A stretch of 64,000 nt of DNA, taken from Glycine soja. Taxonomy: Eukaryota > Streptophyta > Magnoliopsida > Fabales > Fabaceae. Both the position numbers and the translations under genes were made by a program. Shown here piece after piece: positions 10,915 through 22,333 of this stretch (positions within the stretch are counted from its first letter, which is position 1; each line of letters starts with the position of its first letter). The notes under the pieces are model-generated. The model was given only the letters and a program-made list of their open reading frames with translations, was not told the DNA's origin and did no database searches. The DNA lies in assembly GCF_004193775.1 (NCBI RefSeq), contig NC_041007.1, positions 27,927,476 to 27,991,475 on the forward strand, given 5' to 3'.

Positions 10915-11424
10915 ATGAATTCTTTAACACGGTTGCTTACCCTTTGTTTGATCCTCGTTGCTCAGTCTTCTTTGCTAACAAATGCCTAGAGTCCATGGTC
11001 ATCGAGTGTTGCTTGGTGATGATGGTTGTGACCTAATTGGCCAAGTATGCAACGAAATCCCAAGTAAACAAATCCATACCGAATGCACAAACATTCTAAG
11101 AGCAGGTCCCAAAATCGAGGGTGCAGAAGACTATCTTATCTTGATTGAGGGATTGGTGAAGGGCAGAACTTAATTAAGGGATTGGTGAAGACAAAATATG
11201 TTCCAGCCATTGCGGAATGTGCTGATAACTATAAAAGTGTTGCTGACGCGTATAGGAGAGCTTTGAGTTTGTTGAAACACGATCAACGATTGGCTAACAA
11301 TAATGTTGCTACTGCTAGTGATGGATCTAATTCATGTGAGAAAGTCTTGGCTGCTGTACATATTTCGATTTCTTTAACCAAGCCAACCAGGACCACAAAG
11401 AAAATCTCCATTGTCTTACAGTAA
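10915..11424 (+). pseudogene. plant invertase / pectin methylesterase inhibitor (PMEI) family pseudogene
   Basis: An ATG at 10915 opens a typical secretory signal peptide, MNSLTRLLTLCLILVAQSSL, ending in TNA. A frameshift follows, and the mature part reads DLIGQVCNEIPSKQIHTECT, then ILRAGPKIEGAEDY. After another shift near 11180 the frame gives YVPAIAECADNYKSVADAYR, then RALSLLKHDQRLANNNVATA and SNSCEKV. These match the four-helix PMEI fold: CN...C in the N-terminal hairpin, CA.NY and the later C-E. Family members are secreted and inhibit cell-wall or vacuolar invertase or pectin methylesterase. At least two frameshifts make this a pseudogene. It is the only ordinary non-transposon gene remnant found here. 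Confidence 0.8.
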
Positions 11425-11464
11425 ACAGTTTTTAACCCAAATTAGGCATTTTTCTAATTAATAG

Positions 11465-13212
11465 TGTCGTAACCTACCTTTCGAAGAGAGGGCGAGGCGA
11501 AATGTAAAAGGTGCATCTTCTCATGAAGAAAACGCGTGGAGTCGCCACCAACGTTTGTTCGAAGAAAACATTAGAAAAACTAAATAGACAAAGGTCTGCG
11601 GATTTTGAAAATGAAGGTTTGGGAGTTGTTTATGCACGGGGAAGTATTAGCACCCCACACGCCCATCACAATGGATGACAACCTTTAATCGAAAGCATGA
11701 CTTCAAAATTGTGTATTTTCCCTTTTTATATTTTTTTTGGGGTCGACAAGGGTGTTGCCCTTGCTCCTACGTATCCTCAGGTGCGATGAGAAATTCAGAC
11801 CTACGTAGTTCTTTAAGTCTGAAAGTTTGTGTGTTACATTGATTTTATGTTTTTTGAAAGATTGATTTTAATTGCGAACAAAAGTTGTTTAAGGCGTTGG
11901 ACCTTGAAACGATGTTTTAAACTTTAAAAAGCGGAGAGAATTGTGAAGGCGTTGGACCTTGAAACGACCTCAAGTGATGTTTGATGAAAAGCGGATGATG
12001 CAATCCTACCCCGCAAGGGCATTGGATAGAAGACTCCAAGTAGATTGGGCCAGAGATATAAGAGAAGGCCCTAGGGTTCTCATGAGCCTTAGGGTAGATT
12101 TCGGGTCCATGGGCTAAGTATGACCCCACTTATCTTTGTACATATTAGATTAAAGTTTCATTATTTTTGGACCTTGTATTCAAGGCTCCATAATGTAGGT
12201 AGGGTACCCTAGAAATGTAGGATTTTTTAACCCTTGTATTTTAGGGCACCTAGATTAGTTTTTGTATTGGGGTTAGTTTTGTAATTTTACATGTATTAAC
12301 TGAATATTTGACGTGTGTGTTGGAAAATAAATTTAATTGAATTGGGAGAAGTCCAATCCAATTAAATTTTAGAGGGGGGGTGAACATTTGCTTGCTACAC
12401 CCCATTGCCACATCATATATTCACACTTTGTCTATATCCTTCATGCTTTACATGCCTCATGACACCTAAGCACACTTAGTGAAAAATCTTGGACTTGATC
12501 TTAGATTAGTGGGCTGAACCATAACTAAAATTTACTAATCATAATTAGTGAAATTTTGACTCCACAAATTCAATTTCAAATCCAAGTGAAATTTGAATAG
12601 AAATTTAAATTTTCCTCCAATTTTGTGTGACACTTAGGCTATAAATAGAGGTCATGTGTGTGCATTTTTTCAACATTGATCATTTGAGAATTAAACTTCA
12701 AAGTTCAAACTTCTTTAGAGACACTGAATTTTGTGCTTTTCTCTTCCTCTCCCTTCATTCATCTTCTTCTACCTTCAAGCTCTTATCCATGGCTTCCTCT
12801 GGTGGTGAGCTTCTTCTAGACTCATCTTCTACTTGAAGTGGCGTCTCCATTCATCTTTCTCCTTCTCCATTCCACTGCAATCAGACCTCAAGAAGCAAAA
12901 GAATCCATTGATGAAGAAGATCCAAGGCCAACAAGCTCCACATGGAGCTACATCAGCGGAGAGAATTGTTAAGGCGTTGGACCTTGAAACGACCTCAAGC
13001 GATATTTGATGAATGAAGAATTTTATTTTATTTTGGTTTTGCTTATTAACCTTCAATCCTTTTTAAAGATAGCTTGCGGCATTGATAAACGTTTAAAACT
13101 TACTTTACAAGAAGAAAAATGGGATTTCTGATGCTAGAAGAAGGAGATCAAGATGCACAAAACAAAAGAAATATATACAAGTCGATTACGGTCGCAATTC
13201 GGTAGCGCCTCA
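11465..13212 (+). mobile_element. gypsy LTR segment (family C, Tat/Ogre-like), truncated and split
   Basis: The segment starts TGTCGTAACCTACC at 11465 and contains 'gtcgccaccaacg' and 'ggggaagtattagcacccc', motifs I associate with legume Tat/Ogre-type LTRs. A unit containing 'aaggcgttggaccttgaaac' occurs at about 11892, 11946 and 12971. It is interrupted at 11996-12955 by a solo LTR, and it stops at 13212 where the truncated LTR of element A begins. Family assignment is tentative. Confidence 0.45.
11996..12955 (+). mobile_element. solo LTR, family D (gypsy with tRNA-iMet primer)
   Basis: The 960-bp sequence runs TGATGCAATCC...GCTACATCA and matches the LTRs of the longer element at 42087-62802. 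Flanks GCGGA at 11991-11995 and GCGGA at 12956-12960 are a perfect 5-bp target duplication. A TATA box CTATAAATAGAG lies at 12639-12650. An open frame downstream of it (12654-12836) is part of the LTR and not a gene. Confidence 0.92.
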
Positions 13213-13929
13213 GAGGATGTCTCCTTCACCTCTAGGATCTCACAATCACTCACAAACTCATCTCAAGTTCTCAGAACGGCTTCCGCTTTGAACTCGCATC
13301 TCTGCAGATCTTCACACAGCAAAATCTCTCAGAACTCTTTGGAACTTGGACCTTTCTCTCTAGAACTTCCTAAACATGCAAAAGCTTCAAGCCAGGGCCA
13401 GACTCTCGTGCATGCAAAGGCTTCTTCAAGAAAAACTTCAAACTCCCTTTGCAAATCTGATTTCAGGCTTAAATAGGTGGCCTTGTTCGTGCTCGTGCCC
13501 TTAGCATACATATCGACCGCTTAGCGCACATTAGTGATTTTTGGCTTAACGCGCTTCTCTCACTTAGCGGATGAGCTGAAGCGGTGCACTTGATGACTTG
13601 GAGTGGTGCGCTCAGCGAACCTGACAACTCATCTTCTTCTGGATTCTTCACCACGCTTAGCCACTGAGTGTCGCGCTTAGCGAATGCTCACTAAGCCAGC
13701 AACTTGGCTTAGCAAAAGAGTGAAAAACATCACTTTGCTAAAGTTGCCTATTTAACCTGAAATTGAGAGAAATTGATTATTAAACACACACAACAAAAGT
13801 ATAAATTATCTATTACCTATATTTAACAAAAAGTACTTATAGTATTACAAAACAACTATAAATTAGAGAAGTTTGATACAATATACACAAGTTTTATACA
13901 CAAAAGTTAGTCGTATTCATCAACTAACA
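13213..13929 (-). repeat. 3' LTR of element A, truncated
   Basis: The first part of the LTR in minus orientation (TGTTAGTTGATG...) matches 21593-22333 with a few percent differences, then ends abruptly at 13213 against family C sequence. It contains several GCTTAGCG motifs. Confidence 0.85.
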
Positions 13930-13945
13930 ACTCCTCTAAATTTAC
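13930..13945 (-). other. polypurine tract of element A
   Basis: The complement reads AAATTTAGAGGAGT directly before the LTR start TGTTAG. This is the plus-strand primer site of the element. The matching tract of element B is AAATTTGGGGGAGT. Confidence 0.7.
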
Positions 13946-15265
13946 AGTTTTGCTTGTCCTCAAGCAAAAGAGAATAGCTCACTTGTCCTCAAGTGGTAAA
14001 ACATGCAGTGTTCATGTACAAAGGTGTATGCATCAAAATTTATTGATTGCATGATGAGAAAGATGAAGCAATGTGTACCTATCACTTGTTTTCACAGAAT
14101 ATGCAGCTAGACAAAGAGGAAAACAAAATGTGAACTATACAGTTGGATGAAGTTAATCATAAGACAAATATCAAGGAAAGTAGCTCAAACCACAGTCTCA
14201 CGACTACTGTTTCACTCAAGCACAAGTGTTTAAGCTATGCATTAATAACAACTAACAGGAGGTCCAGTCTTTGCATTTCATCTGATGCCATCAAGTCAGA
14301 AATGTATAAACAGAATCAAAAGGACTTTCTCAGGCTTGTAGTGAGGCTTGACTACAAAAATTCATTGGTTTTCTAGGATTCAAAGGTTTAGATTCTAAGA
14401 GAGCACAAGTCCTAGACTAATCCCAATGATCTTTTCTTGTTTTGTACAAATAGCCTTCTCACTATTCCTTTTTCTTAAGTTGCTTTTGACCTTATTGTTA
14501 CAACACAACTTATTTTTTCTTTCTTTTTTTTTTCTTACATACAACTTATTTGTTGTGTGTGCTGATGCTTAACCTTTTTCTTTTCATTCTTTTCAACTTT
14601 TCTCCCCCAAATTTAGAGTAAATTTGTCTTGAACCATATGCTCTCCTAGAATCTAAACAAGGTATTAGGAGATAATCATTTAAAGTTCAGGGTTTAGTTC
14701 ATGACAAATCAATAAGCTTTATACACGGGAGCAAAAGATATAAGTATCATTCAAGGTAAGCTATTTGGTCAGAGAGCTTGTGTATGTACAATCATGGCCT
14801 TCATCATGCTTTGAGTTATACATTTCATACTAAAATTCAGAGATTCATGCAAAGATTATTACTCACAGCTAGTCGTTCACTCACAGTTTAAGGTCACACT
14901 CTCACCGGTTTTTGGTTCAAGCTTTTCTTTCACAATCAATTTGTCTACTGACTAACAATTCTAAATGCAAGTTCGCATTCTTGTTCTTTCTTTGTTTGAC
15001 ATGCACATTTGCTCAAATTCATGAAAGGAAACCCAAATTCCATCAAAATCATGCATTCATTTCAAAATGAAAGGATACAACCATTTTCACTAAAAGATAA
15101 AAGTGTTTCACTGTTATGTCAACAAAAGTTAAGCTAAACTGTTCTAGATGCTTCAGGATAAGCATACTAACTATTCATATATAAAACTAACAAGAAGTAA
15201 ATAATGTACTAAAACCATAATTATACTAATAGATCAAAAAGCACAAAAAAAAAATCAACAGGAAT
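13946..15265 (-). other. 3' non-coding region of element A
   Basis: No ORF is supported. It includes the two 'cttgtcctcaag' blocks at 13955-14000, mirrored in element B near 41355-41408, and a second PPT-like sequence whose complement is TAAATTTGGGGGAG near 14601-14614. Confidence 0.6.
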
Positions 15266-16714
15266 TTAAAGATCCTGTGATTGGTCCTGGGTGTCCTGTG
15301 TCTGAACCTCTTCCTTGTCAATCAAATGCAATACAGGAGTAGCTATAGGAGAGGTGTTTGAAGACAGGACTGGGGTGGTTTGAACTTCAGGCGTTGAAGG
15401 ATCTGCTGCTTGATGTGGAGAAGTGGTATCTGCCATTGGTGTCGGAGGCTCTAGAGTGGCCTCAGGAGACTTTTCAGGAGTGGTTGCGACTTCCTGAGTT
15501 ACAACTACCCTCCTTTTCCTGATCAAGGGCTCAGGGGTGGAAGACTCTGATGACTCATCCGATGGCTGATGTGGTACCTGAGCGGCGGGATCCTCGTCGT
15601 CCCTGTGAGGAGGAGGCTGAGTCCCTAGCCAGGCAACCCATTCATTAAATTGCTCTACTATAGGGATGGAGTCTGGAGGTGCTACCAGCTAGAGACTTTG
15701 CAACAAAATAATATGCCCCTGATGTATGCTTCGAAGCATGGCTTCGAAACGTTGAAAATCTACAAGAGGTGGGGTAGAAGGAGTTGCTACAATACGAGCT
15801 AGAGGAGGAGCTGCTGAAGTAGAAGAAGTCTCAGCTGACCTTGCCCTTGGTCTTTTGGCCCCTCTAATAATAATTGTTGGATCATCAGGGTTCCAACAAT
15901 TCTTCCTTATGTAGGGCAAATTAATGATCAGGTTCAGACGTTCAAAGACAAGACTTTTGGAGGAAACTCCTTTGGTCCTGCATAAAGCTGTGATAAGAGC
16001 AGGGAATCCGAGTCTTGAGGAGTTAGACTGGGCCATAGAAGTAATCTGCCCAGAAATGAGGGCTCCGACATTCATGTCCAGCTGAGTAACTAGGCTAAAG
16101 ATTAACTTAGCTCGATCCATAGTCAGATCCGATGTGTGGGAGGTTGGAGCCAGGTTGGAGTAAGATAGAACACTCCAGACCTGAGCAAGGGTGGTTAGGT
16201 CTTTTCTGAGGATCTTCCCTGGGTGACCTTCAACATTTAAAATAAACCCTCGGCCAAGTATGCACAGTGCAACCTCAATTTCTCTAATGTCAGTAGGCAT
16301 CCTACAGTATCTTGAGTAGGCGGCCAAAGATTCACCCTTAGCAAGCACCACAGGTGTTTCTAGAAAGTCATTGAGGCTGTCTGCATCAATCCTTATTAAG
16401 TGGCCCCGAATTCTAACTTTTTTAGTTGAAGGCCCCTTAGGACTGTAGAGATTGGTGTAGAACTCCTTCACCAATGCGAGGTCAATGCTACTATCAGCTA
16501 AGTTGGTGAGGCGCTTGTGAAAGTTACGCCTCTCCAGCTCGCCCTTGAATTCATCCAGCTCTATGTGATAGATTTCCACTTTCCTCTCAACTAATATGTG
16601 TCTTCCCAACACATTGTTAGTATATCTGGTCCAAGCCTCAAAAGAGTGGAATCTTCTTGTATCATATTGAGTGGTTGGCCTTGAACCTCCACTCTTTCTT
16701 TTCCTGGAAGACAT
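15266..16714 (-). pseudogene. env-position ORF of element A ('putative plant transposon protein' family)
   Basis: The ATG at 16714 follows a pyrimidine-rich stretch and CAG, so it sits exactly behind a possible splice acceptor. The frame runs 341 codons to a TAG at 15689-15691 and then stays open in the same frame to 15266, so one nonsense codon separates it from a frame of about 480 codons. It starts MSSRKRKSGG and is rich in Leu and Arg in the middle (HFHKRL-like and SRLGFPALITALCR segments), with a Pro/Thr/Ser-rich tail. This resembles the protein family annotated as putative plant transposon protein in Athila elements, where it takes the place of env. I see no clear signal peptide or strong membrane segment. 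Element B carries a homologue at 37436. Confidence 0.75.
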
Positions 16715-16722
16715 CTGTAGAT
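16715..16722 (-). promoter_or_regulatory. possible splice acceptor before env-position ORF (A)
   Basis: On the minus strand TTCCTTTATCTACAG abuts the ATG at 16714. Element B has TTATATTTTGCAG in the same place, supporting expression from a spliced subgenomic RNA. Confidence 0.5.
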
Positions 16723-16799
16723 AAAGGAATCAAACAATTAATTAGGACACAATTATTCAAATTTTAAAAACTAAGAAATAAAACTAAAAACAACATTGG

Positions 16800-18050
16800 C
16801 CACTTAGCGAGACATAATTTGCTTAGCGGGCCTTCACAAAAATGACACTGGGCTTAGTGACACAGGAGTGCCGCTTAGCGGAAATTGCTATAGTCCAATG
16901 TTTGAAAAATTGGCTTAGCTAGCGAGGAGCCCGCTAAGCCTAAGGTTAGCCGCATGGATTTGAGCTTAGCCAAGAATAAGCTTCGCTTAGCGGCACTAAA
17001 CTGAGCAAAAATTTCACTAAGTTATGGGAGCTTTAGCTCACTTAGCTCAGCGGATGCCACAACCAATTGCGCTTGGCTCAGGAATGCTCAACTTAGCGCA
17101 CGACTATCACAAAAATAAATGGTTAAGTTACCTGGGCTTAGCGATTCAGCCTCGCTTAGCCATAGGTAGTTCAGCAAGAGGATGAATGTTCATCCTCAAA
17201 GGATGAACTTTCTTAGCACAGTAAGTGCGCTTAGCGAGTTCTTCAGATAAAGCTTATATACAATGAGTATTGATGAACTCGCTAAGCGCACTTACTGTAG
17301 AACAAATGCAAAATGATGCTTCAAAGTCGAAAATGAACAAAGAGAGTACAAATGCAAAATGTGCAAATTTTTGGAGAGAGAGAATGCAGAGTCGAGGTTT
17401 CTGTAATCTGGCAAATGTGAGTGTAACTGCTATTACACTTACTTAAGCAATTTCGATACTTTCGCTTAACGGACCATTACGCTAAGCAAGTAAGAGAGAT
17501 GTGTGGTTTCTTAACCATACTCGCTTAGCGAACGTGCGTTTAGCCGTCGTTTCAAATTTGATTTTGTTTAACAAAAACTCGGCTTAGTGTGAGAGTAAGT
17601 CCGCATAGCGAGGTCTGCAGATTAGAAAAGCTGCAACTCTCGTTAAGCCTAGCTCTGGCCAACTTAGCTAAAATAATGCATCTTAAGTATAGAGGAGCAT
17701 GCGCTTAGCTGAGAGGTTCTCGCTTAGCGCTCATATTGCCGCAATGAATCTCACTTAGCTGCCATGACTGGCGCTTAGCATCATCGACCTCAATTATGGC
17801 CGTAATGAATTGCGCTTGGTGACAATAGGTCCCGCTTAGCCATTGATAAGCTGTCGCTTAGCGATCAGGCTGAAGCTTAGCTGAATTCAGATCGAATCGA
17901 AGTTAGCTTAGCTCAACCTTGGCCAGCTTAGCGGACCAAATCAGCCTTAGATGCAAGGGTTAGGCGCTAAGTGCTCAAGACTCGTGGTTTAGTGCATGAA
18001 CAAAGATGCACTTAGCGCGAGGCTTGCACTTAGCAAAATGATTGTTTTTC
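16800..18050. repeat. array of CGCTTAGCG-type near-palindromes in place of pol
   Basis: Some thirty copies of GCTTAGCG or CGCTAAGCG variants are spread over 1.25 kb between protease and the env-position ORF. The same motif is clustered in the A and B LTRs (13500-13735, 21880-22110, 31830-32050, 41640-41850). Its function is unknown. Stop codons fill all frames, so no pol remnant is recognisable. Confidence 0.85.
17219..17297. repeat. perfect 23-bp inverted repeat (hairpin)
   Basis: Arms 17219-17241 and 17275-17297 are perfectly complementary, with a 33-nt loop. Each arm contains one GCTTAGCG motif. It sits inside the motif array of element A. Confidence 0.9.
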
Positions 18051-18384
18051 AAAAAGATTTTCTAAGTTATAACTTAGTCCTTTCCTCAAGAAATTAAAAC
18101 CCTTAATTTCACATTCAAAGAGAGGTTGATATGCTCTATGTAAAGATTATTAAGCAAGTTCCTAATGATCAAATGGATGAAAAACAAAGATAACAAAGAT
18201 TAAAATTGGGTTGCCTCCCAGGAAGCACTTCTTTAACGTCATTAGCTTGAAACTTTTACCTCTCTGGGCAATCTCATGTTTTGGTTCTCACCTTCAGAAC
18301 CTCTTGACCTTCTCCCATTACCTGCAAGCAAACATTATGTTCTGGAGCATGCTTGTCTTCCACAAACAAGTCGAAATCAATTTT

Positions 18385-18942
18385 CTAGTCTTCAAAACAT
18401 AACTCCAGCTTTCTCTTCCCCATGTCAACTATGCAGCTTGTAATCAACATGAACGACCTTCCCAAGATTACCCTGACCAACACGTCTTTGATCACTCCAT
18501 AGGGCCTGGTAATGGAGCGGTCAGCTAATTGCAAAGTCATTCGAGTGGGCATAATCTCCAACTCTCCCAGTCTTCTGCACATGGAGAGTGGCATCAAATT
18601 AATGCTGGCTCCCAGATCAATCAAAGCCTTTCCCACATTGACTTCTCCTATTGAACAAGGAATGGTTACACTCCCAGGATCTTTGTGCTTAGGTGGAAGG
18701 ATCTTTTGGATTACAACACTACAATTTCCTTCCACTATGATGTTTTCCTGATGAATTTACCTATGCTTCCTTGTTAACATATCTTTAAAAAATTTACAGT
18801 AGAGTGGCATCTGCTGCAGAGCTTCGCCAAAGGGCATGGTTATTTCCAGTTTCCTGAAAATATCCAAAAATCTTGCCAAATGACGATCTTTTTCTTTCTT
18901 GGAAAACACCACAGGATATGGTACTTCCACACCTTTGTCCAC
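18385..18942 (-). pseudogene. aspartic protease region of element A
   Basis: The minus frame gives HLARFLDIFRKLEITMPFGE, then after a stop near 18757 PPKHKDPGSVTIPCSIG and the active-site motif ALIDLGASINLMPLSMCRRL. The DLGAS form replaces the common DTGAS and is usual in the Athila group. The flap side reads VIKDVLVRV, and ILGRSFM stands in for the usual GRPFL motif. The frame ends in KRKLELCFED; residual similarity continues for about 40 codons (KIDFDLFVEDKHAPEHNVCL). In complete Athila elements RT would follow, but here it does not. Confidence 0.85.
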
Positions 18943-18997
18943 AACCTTTTCACTTCTACTCTTCTCTACAACCTTATTTTTTTCATTTTCATTTTTC

Positions 18998-20686
18998 TCA
19001 TTTTCTATTTCTTTTTCTCTTTCTTTTTTCTTTTTCTTGGTCCTCCATCTCTTTATTCTGGACCATTATTTTCTTCCCTTTTTCCTGATTCCCATTACCC
19101 TTTACATCATTTTTCTTAATCTCAACACTTGTCTTTTCACTCAGTTTTTCCTTGTCTACCACATTTTCTTCATCCTCAGCTTCCACAAACCTTTTACTCC
19201 TGATCATCACAGCCTTGCATTCCTCCTTAGGATTGTTTTTCATATTTGCTCCAAAGCTGTTTGATGACTTGTCAGCTATCTGCTTGGCCAGTTGTCCCAT
19301 CTGTACTTCAAGGTTCTTTAGTGTCGACTCAGTACTCTTATGATTTGACATTGTTACCTCCATGAACTGAGTTAAGGTCTCTTCCAACTTAGTTGTCCTC
19401 TGAAAGATGTTAGGCCCTTGTTGAATTGTCCTGTTTGAGGATCCACCTTGGTCTTTATTGAACTGGTTGCCAGGGTGTGTCCTCCACTGTCCTTGCTGAT
19501 TATAAGGACCTTGCTGGAAGCCTAAAAATCCTCCTTGAGTGTACGCTTGCCTCTGCTAGTTCCCCATGAAATGAATTTCTTGAGTGTTTTCTTCAGTGGG
19601 GATGCATTGGCCTGTCTCATGAGCTTCACCATACATGGTACAACCTGTGGCCTGCAAAACAGAAGAATGTATAGGTTGTCCAATTGATAGTTTAGTTGGC
19701 AGCTTACCAAGTGTTTCCGTTAGGATCTCAAGTTGCTTAGATAGCAACTTGTTCTGTGCTAACAAAGCATCGTGTGATGTTAGCTCCAATATACTCTTCT
19801 TTGTGGGTTGATGGGTTCTGTCCCTCAGAATGGCATGATCACTGGCTGACATGTTCTCTATGAGCTCAGTTGCTTCTTTTGGGGTTTTCAGCTTTATTTT
19901 TCCCCTAGCAGAAGCATCTAGAAATTGCTTGGTTTGTGGTCTCAGCCCATCTATGAACATATTCAGTTGGACTGGCTCGGAGAATCCATGGGTGGGAGTT
20001 CTTCTTAGTAAGTCTCTAAATCTCTCCAATGCCTCACTCAAGGATTCATCAGAGATCTGATGAAATGAAGATATTGTTGTCTTCCCTTCAGCAGTCTTAG
20101 ATTCTGGAAAGTACTTCTTTAGGAACTTTTCCACCACTTCTTCCCAGGTTTTAAGACTGTTGCCTTTGAATGAGTGGAGCCACCTCTTGGCCTCTCTTGC
20201 TAGTGAAAATGAGAAAAGGATGAGTCTGATAACTTCATCTGGTACACCAACAATCATAACAGTATTGCAAATCTCTATAAATGTTGCCAAGTGTGCATTG
20301 GGATCTTCATTAGGTAATCCTTGAAATAAATTCCCTTGTATCAGATAGATCAAAGAATGTGGGTAGGTAATGTTGTGCGCTTGCAATTCCGGATGTGTAA
20401 TGCTAGTGAAAAATTATGGTACAGAGCTACTTGAATAGTACTCAAGGGTAGTCCTCTGTTCATGCTCATCTGCCATGGTAGCAGTTTCAAAATGTTGATT
20501 AGCGGATTCCCTTGATGATGGTGAATCAGGTGATAATGAATCATAAAATTGAGTCTCCTCCTCAAGAATGGACGCAGCTGTTCTATCTTGCAACAGTTTC
20601 CTTCTCCTCTCAGCCCTGTTCCTTCTTAGTGTAGCTTCTATTTCTAAGTCCAAAGGAACTAAAGTACCTATAAGACATCTATGCAT
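18998..20686 (-). pseudogene. gag of element A
   Basis: The start is uncertain; MHRCLIGTLVPLDLEIEATL at 20686 is likely because the homologous block follows in element B. The frame meets a TAA at 20414-20416 (VP-stop-FFTSI), the same codon that is TAA in element B. After it the capsid domain (GNLFQGLPNEDPNAHLATF, RLILFSFSLAREAKRWLHSF, EKFLKKYFPESK) is open for 276 codons to 19556. A zinc-knuckle-like TGCTMYGEAHETGQCIP follows, where the first CxxC has lost its second Cys. The C-terminal part (19387-18998) has VQMGQLAKQIADK and a highly charged Glu/Lys tail. Confidence 0.85.
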
Positions 20687-20833
20687 AAACAGTACTAACA
20701 GAGCAGTGGTTATCCAGTTCAATAAGAGAAGATAAATATAAATTAAATAACAAATATTCACAGAAACAATCAAAGAATAACAAATAAGGAATAGACACCT
20801 AAAAATGAGCTAACTTCCTAAATAAAAACAAGT

Positions 20834-20851
20834 TCCCCGGCAACGGCGCCA
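20834..20851 (-). other. primer binding site of element A
   Basis: The complement reads TGGCGCCGTTGCCGGGGA, the tRNA-Asp-type PBS typical of the Athila/Tat lineage. It lies six bases inside the 5' LTR edge. Confidence 0.9.
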
Positions 20852-20857
20852 AAAACT

Positions 20858-22333
20858 TGTTCGCGAATGGCAAGTGCACCGAATCGCACAAGTAGTATAA
20901 AACGGTAAGAACCGAGTATCGAACTCTCGAGGAACTTGTGTTATCTGGCAAGCTATTTTGATAAATAGGCATCGGGTATGAAAATATGATTGTGGTTATG
21001 AACAGGTATTTAAACTATCTAGGCAAAAAGAAATAAAATCACGCAAGAGAAATACTGTGTAAAAACAAGTAGAGAAAGCATTGGTCTTCCTCATAGGTTC
21101 CTGATGCTAAAAAGGATGTTCTCTATTTAACAATGCTCATGCGTTCCTATGTTGTCTCCTGGATTGCTAGACCCCGATTCCTCATGATAGCCTAGCCTAG
21201 TCCTGATCAAGCCTCGTCTGCAGATCCCTCTTGTAAGACTAAACTTAACCAAGACCGCATTAAGACACACATACGCAACTAAGTTCTTGTATCCCGATCC
21301 CTCGTGATTGCACAACAACTTAGCCCCGTACTACCAAGGACTTTAGAATCAAACCAGTTCCCACTGTTGAATGACCCTAACAAAGCATGCATCTACGTGA
21401 TCAAGGTAAAAGCACACTGGAATGAAAAGCAGATAGCACATAGAACACACAAAACATCATTACATAGATAGAAATATATTTACATCAGGTACCTACAGGG
21501 AAGATCCAACAGAGGATTTAACTTTCCATAGGCCAGAAACCTCCTTTACATCAAAGAGAAGAACAAGATGAAAGACTGCAAAAACAAAAGTGGTGAGGAT
21601 GTCTCCTTCACCTCTAGGATCTCACAATCACTCACAAACTCATCTCATGTTCTCTGACTGGCTTCTGCTTCGAACTCGCATCTCTGCAGATCTTCACACA
21701 GCAAAATCTCTCAGAACTCTTTGGAACTTGAACCTTTCTCTCTCTAGAACTTCCTAAACATGCAAAATCTTCAAGCCAAGGCCAGACTCTTGTGCATGCA
21801 GAGGCTTCTTCAAGAAAAACTCCAAACTCCCTTTGCAAATTTGATTTCAGGCTTAAATAAGTGGCCTTGTTGGTGCTCGTGCGCTTAACGCATGTATCGA
21901 TCACTTAGCGCATGTTAGTGATTTTTGGCTTAGCGCACTTCTCTCGCTTAGCGGATGAGCTGAAGCGGTGCGCTTGATGACCTGGAGCAGTGCGCTCAGC
22001 GAACCTGGCAGCTCATCTTCTTCTGGATTCTTCCTCGCGCTTTGCCATTGAGTGGCACGCTTAGCCATTGAGCGGCACGCTTAGCGAATGCTCGCTAAGC
22101 TAGCAGCTTGGTTTAGCGAAAGAGTGAAAAACAACACTTTGCTAAAGTTTCCTATTTAACCTGAAATTGAGAGATATTGATTATTAAACGCACAAAACAA
22201 AAGTATAAATTATCTATTACCTATATTTAACAAAAAGTACTTATAGTATTACAAAAAAACTATAAATTGGAGAAGTTTGATACAATATACACAAGTTTTA
22301 TACACAAAAGTTAGTCGTATTCATCAACTAACA
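20858..22333 (-). repeat. 5' LTR of element A
   Basis: This 1476-bp LTR starts (minus strand) TGTTAGTTGATGAATACG at 22333 and ends GCGAACA at 20858 next to the PBS. It carries clustered GCTTAGCG motifs (21880-22110). Confidence 0.88.

Larger units (their letters stand above)
13213..22333 (-). mobile_element. element A: Athila-lineage (Calypso-like) gypsy element lacking pol
   Basis: Minus-oriented. The order is 5' LTR (20858-22333), PBS (20834-20851), gag, protease, a motif array where pol would be, an env-position ORF, a 3' non-coding region, PPT and a truncated 3' LTR (13213-13929). No RT, RNase H or integrase is present. Element B (31617 onward) has the same plan. Athila-group features include the tRNA-Asp-type PBS, a DLGAS protease and the large third ORF. 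The 3' LTR is cut at 13213, so no target duplication can be read. Confidence 0.85.

Noticed and set aside
11446..11469. Possible right terminus of the CACTA element (TTTTCTAATTAATAGTG)
   Set aside because: It has three extra bases against the left terminus, no matching 3-bp duplication and no subterminal repeats. The TG at 11465 fits the start of an LTR better.
12654..12836. Plus-strand frame after the TATA box of the family D LTR
   Set aside because: It lies wholly in the LTR, is not conserved as an open frame in the other D LTR copies, and probably is untranslated leader.
18873..19264. Overlapping plus-strand frames rich in Phe and Ser
   Set aside because: They are the antisense of the Lys/Glu-rich gag tail of element A.
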